From contig CAYTOJ010000047.1 of assembly GCA_964439415.1 (NCBI GenBank), positions 1-13,595 of the forward strand: a stretch of DNA of 13,595 bases. Direction: 5' to 3'. The notes beneath the pieces were generated by a model that was not told the origin of the DNA, did not search any database, and saw only the letters and a list, made by a program, of their open reading frames with translations. The translations under genes and the position numbers were made by a program. This DNA comes from CAYTOJ01 sp964439415 (GTDB lineage: Bacteria > Pseudomonadota > Alphaproteobacteria > Rickettsiales > CAZAGG01). Shown piece by piece: positions 7,006 to 13,595 of the stretch. How positions within the stretch are numbered: the stretch's first letter is position 1; every line of letters starts with the position of its first letter.

Positions 7006-7269
7006 ATGGCTAATCACAAATCGGCTGAAAAGAGAGCCTTACAGACAGTAAAGCGGAAATCCCGCAATGCTTCAGTAAGAAGTCAGTTAAAATCATTCAC
7101 AAATAAGTTTGTATCCTCCCTTGTGTCTGGCGATAAGGATTTGTCCATTTCCGGTTTTAGCGCCGCGCAGTCTGAAATAGCTAAAGCGGCGAAAAAGGGA
7201 GTTATTCATCCCAGAACGGCGGCTAGGAAAATCAGCCGCTTACATGCTCGCTTGAAATCTTCTGTTTAG
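7006..7269 (+). CDS. rpsT: 30S ribosomal protein bS20
   Basis: Small-subunit protein that binds 16S rRNA and helps assemble the 30S subunit. The 87-residue product has the family start ANHKSAEKRALQ, is rich in lysine and arginine, and ends with the conserved HPRTAARKISRLHARL. The length is standard. The ATG at 7006 has no good Shine-Dalgarno within normal distance (upstream is GATGGTGTAATT), as is also seen in other rpsT genes that rely on translational control. The rpsT-dnaA order is common in alphaproteobacteria; here a rhodanese gene is interposed. Confidence 0.97.
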   Translation: MANHKSAEKRALQTVKRKSRNASVRSQLKSFTNKFVSSLVSGDKDLSISGFSAAQSEIAKAAKKGVIHPRTAARKISRLHARLKSSV

Positions 7270-7356
7270 CTACTGCTAGTTACATATTTTCTAAAAATAA
7301 TAATAAAATCCCGGTATACGGGAGGGGGTTGCTTTGTCTTTTTTTGAGGTTGTGCC

Positions 7357-7809
7357 TTGTTGGCGCGGGAGATGATGTCTGCGGCGGCAGTTGTGGCGGA
7401 TGTATCGCCACGGCAGGCTTGGGAATGCCTGAAAAATGAACCGCTATCGGAACTGGTGGATGTAAGGACTCAGCCTGAATGGGTGTTCTCTGGTATACCT
7501 GACTTAAGTTCACTGAATCGCAGACTGCATATGGTTTCCTGGAAGTTGTATCCATCTTTTTCTCAAAATGGAAATTTTCTGGAAGAGCTACGGGCTTCGC
7601 TCGGCACTGATTCATCTCCCACCCGGCTATATTTTATATGCAAGACAGGTGGCCGCTCATTAGATGCGGCGATAGAAGTTCTGGCGCAAACTAATGGCCT
7701 TGAGTGCTATAATATAGTTGATGGCTTTGAAGGCCCACAGAATGAGTCCGGCAGGCGTGGGGTGTTGCAAGGCTGGAAAGCATCAGGTTTACCATGGATA
7801 CAGAGTTAA
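7357..7809 (+). CDS. Single-domain rhodanese-like protein
   Basis: Likely a sulfurtransferase or sulfur carrier. The 150-residue product is one rhodanese fold: SELVDVRTQPEW (31-42) is the family's first strand and loop, and FICKTGGRS (93-101) is the active-site loop with the catalytic cysteine C95 present and a six-residue loop of the CxxGxR type, followed by the DAAIEVLA helix. The C-terminal VDGFEGPQN and GWKASGLPW are typical. Natural sulfur donor and acceptor are unknown. A start at TTG 7357 fits TGAGG seven bases upstream; ATG 7372 or 7375 is possible and loses only residues outside the fold. It lies between rpsT and dnaA, 93 bases before dnaA. There is no signal peptide, so cytoplasmic. 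Confidence 0.88.
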   Translation: MLAREMMSAAAVVADVSPRQAWECLKNEPLSELVDVRTQPEWVFSGIPDLSSLNRRLHMVSWKLYPSFSQNGNFLEELRASLGTDSSPTRLYFICKTGGRSLDAAIEVLAQTNGLECYNIVDGFEGPQNESGRRGVLQGWKASGLPWIQS

Positions 7810-7901
7810 TTAGTAAAAGCAGGGGGGGGAAATAGACGCTGATTTTATACGCAGTCTTACAAGAATAATTAATAAATAATAAAATAAGGGAGTTTGTTTG
7901 T

Positions 7902-9338
7902 ATGGCCGTAATCAGCCCGGTTAGTGAGGATCTGGTAAATCAGTCCTGGGAGAAGATCAAAAACGCTTTAAAAACTGAGTACGGCGATGCCACTTTTAAA
8001 AGCTGGCTGAAATTTCTGGACTTTGCAGGCTTGCGCAATGGTCAGGTGATGATGACAGTTCCCACCCGCTTTATCCGTGAATGGATAGTCGCCCATTATC
8101 TAGATGCTTTGCGTAGACTATGGTGCCGTGAATTTCCAAGCATCAAGTCAGTCGATATTTTTGTAAAACCGTTAGCCTCAAATCAGCAGAAAAACGTAGT
8201 GAATCTGCCAAGTGCTGAGGATCTGGAAATAAGCGGCGCAAACCTGGCTTCGGCTTCCTTTGTTAAGCCATTATCACAAAATGACGATGCAAGAATGCAG
8301 GAAGAAGATGATGGCTACATTCTGGACAGCCGTTATACTTTTGATACTTTCGTCGTTGGCCGCCCTAATGAACTGGCTTTTGCTGCGGCTAAACGGGTGG
8401 CAAATTCGTCCGAGACCACCAAGGGGGCGAATCCCCTATACGTATATGGCGGAGTAGGGCTTGGAAAAACACACCTGATGCACGCTATAGCCTGGCAGGC
8501 ACGCAAAGTAAGCCGCCACCGCAAGGTTATGTATGTCTCAGCTGAAAAGTTCATGTATCAGTTTATCAAGGCAATCAAGCAGAAGGATTTAATGGGTTTT
8601 AAGGATCAGTTCCGCTCGGTTGATGTTCTGCTGCTTGACGACGTTCAGTTTATCTGCGGCAAGGAATCTACTCAGGAGGAGTTTTTTCATACCTTCAATG
8701 CTTTGATAGATCAAAATAAACAGGTGGTGATTTCTGCTGACCGTTCCCCGAATGATCTGGAAGGGCTGGACGAGCGGGTTAAATCCCGCCTGGGCTGGGG
8801 GCTGGTAGTGGATCTTCAGACCACAAATTTTGAACTGAGGCTGGGTATTCTTCAGGCAAAGATGCAATCCATGATGGTTAATGTGCCGCTTAAAGTACTG
8901 GAATTCCTGGCGCAGAAAATCACCACGAATGTGCGTGAACTGGAAGGCGCGCTTAACCGGGTTGTTGCACACTCTACACTGGTTGATCGTCCAATCTCGC
9001 TGGAGAACACTGAAGAGTTGCTGCACGACCTGCTGAAATCGCATGATCGGAAAATTTCCATTGAGGAAATCCAGAAAAAAGTGGCGGATCATTTTAAAAT
9101 CAAAGTGGCGGATATGCACTCAGCCAGGCGCTCACGCGCTATCGCCAGGCCACGTCAGGTTGCAATGTTTCTGGCAAAAAAACTCACTACAAAAAGCCTG
9201 CCGGAAATTGGCCGGAAATTTGGCGGCAAGGACCATACAACCGTAATCCATGCGGTAAAAAAGATAGAGGAGCTTTGCATTGGAGACCGCAGTTTCGCTG
9301 AGGAAGTAGAGCATCTGTCACGAATATTGCAGAACTAA
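7902..9338 (+). CDS. dnaA: Chromosomal replication initiator protein DnaA
   Basis: Binds DnaA boxes, melts the origin and loads the helicase. The 478-residue product shows domain I (about 9-75, WEKIKNALKTEYGDATFKSW), a short domain II, then the AAA+ domain with Walker A GGVGLGKT (183-190), Walker B LLLDDVQF (243-250) and the sensor II helix RELEGAL (345-351). Domain IV has the family signature around 416-452 ending GGKDHTTVIHA (441-451), which contacts the DnaA box. Start ATG 7902 has AAGGGAG about 9 bases upstream. The 92 bases before it are AT-rich with a G8 tract (7822-7829) but no clear DnaA box. dnaN starts 60 bases downstream. Confidence 0.98.
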   Translation: MAVISPVSEDLVNQSWEKIKNALKTEYGDATFKSWLKFLDFAGLRNGQVMMTVPTRFIREWIVAHYLDALRRLWCREFPSIKSVDIFVKPLASNQQKNVVNLPSAEDLEISGANLASASFVKPLSQNDDARMQEEDDGYILDSRYTFDTFVVGRPNELAFAAAKRVANSSETTKGANPLYVYGGVGLGKTHLMHAIAWQARKVSRHRKVMYVSAEKFMYQFIKAIKQKDLMGFKDQFRSVDVLLLDDVQFICGKESTQEEFFHTFNALIDQNKQVVISADRSPNDLEGLDERVKSRLGWGLVVDLQTTNFELRLGILQAKMQSMMVNVPLKVLEFLAQKITTNVRELEGALNRVVAHSTLVDRPISLENTEELLHDLLKSHDRKISIEEIQKKVADHFKIKVADMHSARRSRAIARPRQVAMFLAKKLTTKSLPEIGRKFGGKDHTTVIHAVKKIEELCIGDRSFAEEVEHLSRILQN

Positions 9339-9398
9339 TCTTTTGTATGCTTGAATATTAGCAGTATTCAGATATAGAGCGTTAAAAGAGGTGGAAAA

Positions 9399-10553
9399 AT
9401 GTCCATAACCCTGGCGGAGGTAATGAATAACGAAGTAGTGGCACTGCGGATGAGCCGTGGCAAACTGCTTGGTGCGCTGGCTAAGGTGCAATCAGTGGTG
9501 GAGCGCCGCAATACCATACCTATTCTTGGCAATATCAAGTTAGCGATGACAGGCAGCACTGTTACTTTCTCAGCAACTGATATGGATCTCGAGGTGTGTG
9601 AGAAAGCTGACTGCACGGTGGAGTATCCAGGCTCTCTGACACTGCCTGCTCTCATGCTTTATGATATTGTCCGTAAACTGCCAGAAGCAGAGGTTAATAT
9701 AACTTCTCAGGAATCGGGCGGCCGGGCAATGATTACCTCAGGCAGCGCGAAATTTACCCTGCCCACCCTGCCAGCGCAGGACTTTCCAAGTATTTCCGAT
9801 GGGGATTTTGTCAATTCTTTTACACTTACCGTGGCGCAGACTGCCAGGCTTTTCGCTAAGACAGCCTTTGCCATGTCAACTGAGGAAACCCGCTATTACC
9901 TGAACGGTATTTATCTTCATGTCTATGGCGATGAAGGGGCGCAGGTTCTTCGCGCAGTGTCAACTGACGGCCACCGACTGGCTAAAGTAGAGGTTGCAAT
10001 GCCGGTTGGCGCTGGTGGAATGCCCGGTGTAATTATACCCCGCAAGGCAGTGGTTGAACTGAGGAAACTGCTGGAGCAAAGCAGTGGTGATGTGAATATC
10101 TCACTGGCTGCTAATAAAATAAAGTTCAGCATGGGGAATACCGTACTGGTTACTAAAATTATTGATGGTTCATACCCTGATTACGAGCGGGTTATACCAT
10201 CAGCCAATGATAAAATCATGGAAGTAAGCCCGAAAGCTCTTTCAGCGGCGGTAGACCGCGTTTCCACCATCGCAGCCGATAAAGTCAGAGCGGTAAAGTT
10301 CATGATGGATAAAGGTGCGCTTAATCTTATATCCAGCAGTCCGGAAATGGGAACGGCAACTGAAACTCTCGATGTAACATATGGTGCAGAGGCGATGGAA
10401 ATAGGCTTCAATGCCCGTTATGTGATGGAAGTGCTGGCGCAGATAGACGGGGAAACCGCGCAGATGGTGTTAGCCGATGGTGCAGCCCCAGCCCTGGTTC
10501 GGGATGTGGCGGATGTGAGTTGTTCGTATGTACTGATGCCGATGAAAATATGA
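9399..10553 (+). CDS. dnaN: DNA polymerase III beta sliding clamp
   Basis: Ring-shaped clamp that tethers polymerase to DNA. The 384-residue product has the conserved VQSVVERRNTIPILGN near the N-terminus, the middle-domain ETRYYLNGIYLH and AVSTDGHRLA, the DGSYPDYERVIP segment and the C-terminal YVLMPMKI. All three clamp domains are covered. ATG 9399 is backed by GAGGTGG (Shine-Dalgarno, about 5 bases before it) and gives about 10 residues more than the usual N-terminus, since the normal first strand corresponds to VVALRMSRGKLL. An ATG at codon 18 lacks such a site. dnaA precedes by 60 bases; recF, a frequent next gene, is absent. Confidence 0.98.
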   Translation: MSITLAEVMNNEVVALRMSRGKLLGALAKVQSVVERRNTIPILGNIKLAMTGSTVTFSATDMDLEVCEKADCTVEYPGSLTLPALMLYDIVRKLPEAEVNITSQESGGRAMITSGSAKFTLPTLPAQDFPSISDGDFVNSFTLTVAQTARLFAKTAFAMSTEETRYYLNGIYLHVYGDEGAQVLRAVSTDGHRLAKVEVAMPVGAGGMPGVIIPRKAVVELRKLLEQSSGDVNISLAANKIKFSMGNTVLVTKIIDGSYPDYERVIPSANDKIMEVSPKALSAAVDRVSTIAADKVRAVKFMMDKGALNLISSSPEMGTATETLDVTYGAEAMEIGFNARYVMEVLAQIDGETAQMVLADGAAPALVRDVADVSCSYVLMPMKI

Positions 10554-10648
10554 TGTTCTCACCAATTGACCTTTTATACGGAATTGCACTCTTCACCGGT
10601 ACGTTTGTCTACCTGGCGGTTATGGATCGCCTCAAACGCCGGGAATGA
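10550..10648 (+). CDS. Possible 32-residue membrane peptide overlapping dnaN
   Basis: An ATG at 10550 overlaps the dnaN stop as ATGA, the typical arrangement for translational coupling, and opens 32 codons. The peptide begins MMFSPIDLLYG, has one hydrophobic stretch (IALFTGTFVYLAV) and ends with a basic tail MDRLKRRE, as expected for a single-pass membrane peptide with its C-terminus inside. It has no Shine-Dalgarno of its own. I recognise no family; CcmD-like proteins have a similar layout but the match is too weak to claim. It may be a chance ORF. Confidence 0.3.
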   Translation: MMFSPIDLLYGIALFTGTFVYLAVMDRLKRRE

Positions 10649-10695
10649 TGCAGCCACAACATAAAACCTGGAAGCGGAAACTGGAGCATCTCTAG
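10645..10695 (+). CDS. Possible 16-residue basic peptide, coupled to the previous ORF
   Basis: A second ATGA overlap: the ATG at 10645 overlaps the previous TGA and opens a 16-codon frame (MMQPQHKTWKRKLEHL) rich in basic residues. Two coupled overlaps in a row, both beginning Met-Met, are what makes it worth listing; alternatively a single ancestral ORF has been broken here. Evidence is weak. Confidence 0.12.
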   Translation: MMQPQHKTWKRKLEHL

Positions 10696-10727
10696 TGTGA
10701 AAATAGCATTAGCAGGGCAGCTTGCAA

Positions 10728-11489
10728 TTAAGTAGGGTGATGTAGTTCTGATACGCTTAAAAGCAGGGCGGCGTGGTCGGAGAATGGCTGGGGGATAATG
10801 CGAAGGCTCGATTTTGCAGCTATATCAGGGCTGCAAATGCATAAATCCAGTGTTCTGCGGAATTTGTGTAAAGTAAATGTTGGTTCTTCCTCCCTGTTCA
10901 TTACATGCAATGGCTGACCCTGAAGCAGGGGCGTAAGTTCCTTAAATCCGGCATGGATATTAAAGTCACCCAGCAGGATAACTCCGCCAGGTGTTTCCTC
11001 GATAAGTTTTCTGGTTTGCAGAAGCTGCATCTGGCGCACGGCTGCTTTTAATGAAAAATGCGAGAAAAACAAGGTAGCGAACGGTAGATGGATTTTATAC
11101 ATCAGGCGTTTAGTGCCATGCGTGAAGTATATTTTCTCATATTCCAGTTTATGCCTGGCGACAAAGCCATTACTTTTACTGCTGGTTATTGGCAGCTTGC
11201 GCAGCAAACTGGCCTGTCCGTACTTGTTTTCAATATCATAAAAGGCATAATTTTCATTCACAAGTGCAGATAACTGATTCCAGCGTTTGGCATTTCCTTT
11301 TTCAATCTCAACAAAACAGCATAGGTCCGGCTGCTCAATCTCTATTATGTTTTTCAGTTGCTCCAGACAGGCCTGCTGGACATTTACCGGGCAATACAAA
11401 CTTCTGTGCGCGTAACGGATGTGATGATCCAGGCAGCCGTTGATGCCGCGCATGTATCCCAGATTACTCATCAATATCTTAAATGGCAT
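10728..11489 (-). CDS. Endonuclease/exonuclease/phosphatase (EEP) family protein
   Basis: A 253-residue member of the metal-dependent EEP superfamily (DNase I, exonuclease III, sphingomyelinase and inositol phosphatase relatives). Visible motifs are KILMSNLGY at the N-terminus, PDLCCFVEIE (54-63, metal-binding glutamate), FSHFSL (142-147), GDFNIHA (174-180), LDLCICS (214-220) and SDHAALL (237-243, catalytic histidine). There is no signal peptide. The substrate cannot be read from sequence; DNA or a phosphoester lipid are both possible. Lying downstream of a phospholipase D family gene makes membrane lipid chemistry plausible but unproven. The start ATG 11489 lies 10 bases after a 12-bp hairpin and has only a weak ribosome site (GTGAG). 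Confidence 0.85.
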   Translation of the reverse strand: MPFKILMSNLGYMRGINGCLDHHIRYAHRSLYCPVNVQQACLEQLKNIIEIEQPDLCCFVEIEKGNAKRWNQLSALVNENYAFYDIENKYGQASLLRKLPITSSKSNGFVARHKLEYEKIYFTHGTKRLMYKIHLPFATLFFSHFSLKAAVRQMQLLQTRKLIEETPGGVILLGDFNIHAGFKELTPLLQGQPLHVMNREEEPTFTLHKFRRTLDLCICSPDIAAKSSLRIIPQPFSDHAALLLSVSELHHPT

Positions 11490-11499
11490 CTCACTAACT

Positions 11500-11621
11500 C
11501 TAGTGGGTTGTATTGACTAAAAACCAGGGTGATTGTTCAAAACAACCCACTAGTTTTTATAGTTTAATGCGTGGTCGTTCATCTTATCCAACCCTGGGGA
11601 TTAGATAAGATAGCCCACTAG
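11500..11621 (-). promoter_or_regulatory. Hairpin leader with alternative pairings before the EEP gene
   Basis: Reading leftward, CTAGTGGG (11621-11614), ATCTTATC (11611-11604), CCAGGGT (11597-11591), GATAAGAT (11588-11581), CTAGTGGGTTGT (11553-11542), ACCCTGG (11530-11524) and ACAACCCACTAG (11511-11500) occur in order. One fold pairs ATCTTATC with GATAAGAT and the two 12-mers with each other, perfectly. The other pairs the outer CTAGTGGG with CCCACTAG and CCAGGGT with ACCCTGG, nested. The two folds exclude each other, and the last arm ends 10 bases before the EEP start codon. On the + strand the 12-bp stem is followed by TTTTTAT, a terminator-like tail. A small terminal-inverted-repeat element is an equally good reading. 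Confidence 0.5.
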
Positions 11622-11665
11622 CTTCTGCGGAAAAATTTTTTGTCGCTGCGTTACTAAAATTAAAT

Positions 11666-12736
11666 TCACTCATGCTGAAAGATTCTGCGGAAATCCATAG
11701 CCAGGGGCAGGCGGAAGTATGGCGTTTTTACTTCTTCACTTCGGCTGAGATCTTCCATGAAATGGCCTTTAAGATCGGCAATAACTTTATTGTGCGTGGT
11801 TGTCAGGTTTGCCTCGCGGTTATACAGAAAGCTCAGGATATCAAAGTTGGTACTGCCGATTGTGCCCCAGTTATCATCCACAATCGTGGTTTTACTATGC
11901 AGAACACTGGCGGCATACTGATAAATCCTGATTCCGCTTTTCAGCAGTTTAAAGTAATACATGCGGCCAAGAATATCAGCCAGCAAAACATCCGACCACT
12001 CAGGCAGTAGCAGTATAACCTCCACGCCTCGCCCGGTGGCTGACTGAAGGATTTTAATGATTCTACGGTGCGGAACAAAATAAGGGGTGGTGATATAAAT
12101 ATAGCGTTTGGCATTGCTTAGGATTTTGATGAACTCCCTTGATATCGCCCGCCTGTCAGGGCGTTCCCAACTACTGAGGTATTTGAAAGTTTTATCGCCT
12201 GTATCCGGCATGTAAGGGGGTGTAACTGCCCCATCTGGCCGTTGTTTTTCAAGCGCGTGGAAATATCTGATTACCTCATTCACCACCGGGCCGGTGAACC
12301 TGATTTCAGTATCGCGCCAGTCGTGCATACGGGTGGCTATGCATACACCGCCAGCGTATGCTATTGCATTATCAATAAGTAGAGCCTTGGTATGTGTGCG
12401 TGGTAGCCAGCGCCAGGGTTTTATGATGTCAGTTTTAGCAGGGCGGTTATAAAAACGTACAATACCGCCGCTACGTCTCAATTTTCTTATCAAAGGGGAA
12501 AATATCAGCTTTTTACTGCCGATAGCATCGCATAATAGAAAAACTTTTACCCCCGCCCTGGCTTTGTCAATGAACAGGTCAAGGAAGCGGCGGCCTATTG
12601 CATCGTCAGAGAATATGTACTGCTCATATTTAATGCAGATTTCTGCACTGGCGCAATCCTCCAGCATAGCTTCCCAGGCATGTTCAGGGTGCAGATAAAA
12701 CTGCCAGGAATGATTATTGAGTTGATTATAATCCAT
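11666..12736 (-). CDS. Phospholipase D / cardiolipin synthase family protein (two HKD motifs)
   Basis: Both catalytic HxK motifs are complete: HTKALLID (136-143) followed by AYAGG, and HSKTTIVD (301-308) followed by GTIGSTNFD (counting from the upstream TTG). Two HKD motifs and the WEAMLEDCASAEICIKYEQYIF opening match cardiolipin synthase-type enzymes, which join two phosphatidylglycerols or transfer a phosphatidyl group at the inner membrane. The N-terminal double membrane anchor of ClsA is absent, so it is closer to ClsB-like or other PLD proteins. ATG 12736 gives 356 residues; a TTG at 12799, one base after the ispE stop, would add a hydrophobic 21-residue start that could be a membrane anchor, but it has no ribosome site. 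It probably follows ispE in one transcript. Confidence 0.88.
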   Translation of the reverse strand: MDYNQLNNHSWQFYLHPEHAWEAMLEDCASAEICIKYEQYIFSDDAIGRRFLDLFIDKARAGVKVFLLCDAIGSKKLIFSPLIRKLRRSGGIVRFYNRPAKTDIIKPWRWLPRTHTKALLIDNAIAYAGGVCIATRMHDWRDTEIRFTGPVVNEVIRYFHALEKQRPDGAVTPPYMPDTGDKTFKYLSSWERPDRRAISREFIKILSNAKRYIYITTPYFVPHRRIIKILQSATGRGVEVILLLPEWSDVLLADILGRMYYFKLLKSGIRIYQYAASVLHSKTTIVDDNWGTIGSTNFDILSFLYNREANLTTTHNKVIADLKGHFMEDLSRSEEVKTPYFRLPLAMDFRRIFQHE

Positions 12737-12800
12737 ATTACCAACCCAAACTATTCCGGTGGGTGGTAAAAGAACAATTATGAAGATTACCTGTCGCAAT

Positions 12801-13595
12801 CTAGGTATGGCAAGGGATAACCCAGTAACCAGGGAAATGCGCTTTTAAAATTTGTGCGGCATGATTGGCTTTCTCCGTGGATTCAAAAATACCGAAACAG
12901 GTAGCGCCGCTGCCGGACATACGGGCAAGCAGACACTTATGGGTTGAGCGCAGTGCGGTTATGATCTCCCCGACTTGAGGCATTAAAGCTTTTGCGGTTT
13001 CCTCAAGATGGTTGGGATGTTTCTCAAGCAGACTAATCAGCTCTGCAAAATTCATTGCCTCTACAGGTATTGGCGTAGGCTTGCTGGCTATGGGGGTGTA
13101 TGCTTTAAAAACATCCCGCGTGGAAAGGGGAAGCAGGGGATTCACCAGCACAAGGTTAAGGCCGGGCAGTCTAGTAAGTGGCGTTAGAATATCCCCCACG
13201 CCCTCAGCTATCACTGGCTGTGAGTATAGGCACATAGCTACATCAGCCCCTATTTGCGCGGCCATGGCAAGCATAATTTCAGAATCCAGGGGGGCATCCA
13301 ACTGTTTATTAAGCAGCCTTAGCAAAGCGGCAGCATCGGCAGAGCCGCCGCCGATTCCAGCAGCTACGGGGAGATTCTTCTCCAGACATATTTTGTATTG
13401 CCGACTTTGCTTTGCGGCGTTGTTAAATATATCAAGGGTTTTGAGCAGGATATTATCTTTCGTGCTCAAAGCATTAGCGAAAGCACTACTGATATGCAGG
13501 CTTGTCTCGCTGGCGGGGATAATGCTGACAAAATCACCAATATCAGCGAATACAGCCAGAGTTTGCAGGTTATGGTATCCGTCCCCCCTCCTGCC
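12801..13595 (-). CDS. ispE: 4-diphosphocytidyl-2-C-methyl-D-erythritol kinase IspE (5' end cut)
   Basis: GHMP-family kinase that phosphorylates CDP-methylerythritol with ATP in the non-mevalonate isoprenoid pathway. The frame is open to the window edge, and the first visible residues GRRGDGYHNLQTLAVFADIGD are the family's early motif, so only about 20 residues are missing. An internal TTG near 13469 is not the start. The ATP-binding glycine loop LPVAAGIGGGSADAAALL and the late motif MSGSGATCFGIF are both present, indicating an intact enzyme. It ends HT-TAG at 12801. The PLD family gene follows on the same strand. Confidence 0.95.
   Translation of the reverse strand, partial: GRRGDGYHNLQTLAVFADIGDFVSIIPASETSLHISSAFANALSTKDNILLKTLDIFNNAAKQSRQYKICLEKNLPVAAGIGGGSADAAALLRLLNKQLDAPLDSEIMLAMAAQIGADVAMCLYSQPVIAEGVGDILTPLTRLPGLNLVLVNPLLPLSTRDVFKAYTPIASKPTPIPVEAMNFAELISLLEKHPNHLEETAKALMPQVGEIITALRSTHKCLLARMSGSGATCFGIFESTEKANHAAQILKAHFPGYWVIPCHT

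Noticed and set aside
7300..7345. Intrinsic terminator after rpsT
   Set aside because: TCCCG/CGGGA is only a 5-bp stem and the T run comes 15 bases later, so it is not a convincing terminator.
6591..7902. Replication origin next to dnaA
   Set aside because: AT-rich stretches are present but I found no cluster of DnaA boxes in the rpoH-rpsT, rpsT-rhodanese or rhodanese-dnaA gaps.
8589..9119. 176-codon open frame antisense to dnaA
   Set aside because: It lies wholly inside dnaA, has a composition biased to His, Gln and Phe typical of a shadow frame, and no ribosome site or family motif.
12801..13469. 222-residue IspE starting at an internal TTG
   Set aside because: The conserved GRRGDGYH motif lies upstream in the same frame, so the gene is cut by the window edge rather than starting there.
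1..13595. CRISPR array, insertion sequence, prophage or defence system
   Set aside because: No regularly spaced repeats, transposase, integrase or phage genes are visible; the genes are housekeeping types.

Overview
The window looks like a chromosomal core region of an alphaproteobacterium with moderate GC content. The rpsT-(rhodanese)-dnaA-dnaN run, an RpoH with an intact RpoH box, and a DnaN, DnaA and HflX of ordinary family type all point that way. I cannot name the genus. Scattered housekeeping genes (murF outside a cell-wall cluster, secE without nusG and ribosomal neighbours, dnaN without recF directly behind it) suggest a rearranged genome, as seen in several host-associated alphaproteobacterial lineages. 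That last step is inference.

Left part (1-4300, + strand): a DsbD/ScsB-type thiol:disulfide transporter whose N-terminal coding region contains a GC-rich palindromic element. It is followed by a 470-base stretch holding nested inverted repeats, a possible 33-residue membrane peptide, three strong hairpins and a clear intrinsic terminator. Then come secE and hflX, close together.

Middle (4300-7005): murF and rpoH on the - strand, rpoH being upstream with a good promoter, convergent with hflX. A 415-base non-coding divergent region separates rpoH from rpsT. Right of it (7006-10700, + strand) lie rpsT, a single-domain rhodanese, dnaA and dnaN, with two very small overlapping ORFs after dnaN.

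Right part (10728-13595, - strand): ispE (start cut off by the window edge), then a two-HKD phospholipase D/cardiolipin synthase family protein, a 165-base leader with mutually exclusive hairpins, and an endonuclease/exonuclease/phosphatase family protein. These three may be read together.

The clearest biology is housekeeping: disulfide transfer, Sec translocation, ribosome rescue, peptidoglycan and isoprenoid precursors, heat shock, replication initiation and the sliding clamp. The most unusual parts are non-coding or tiny: the structured dsbD-secE interval, the hairpin leader before the EEP gene, and the palindrome inside dsbD.
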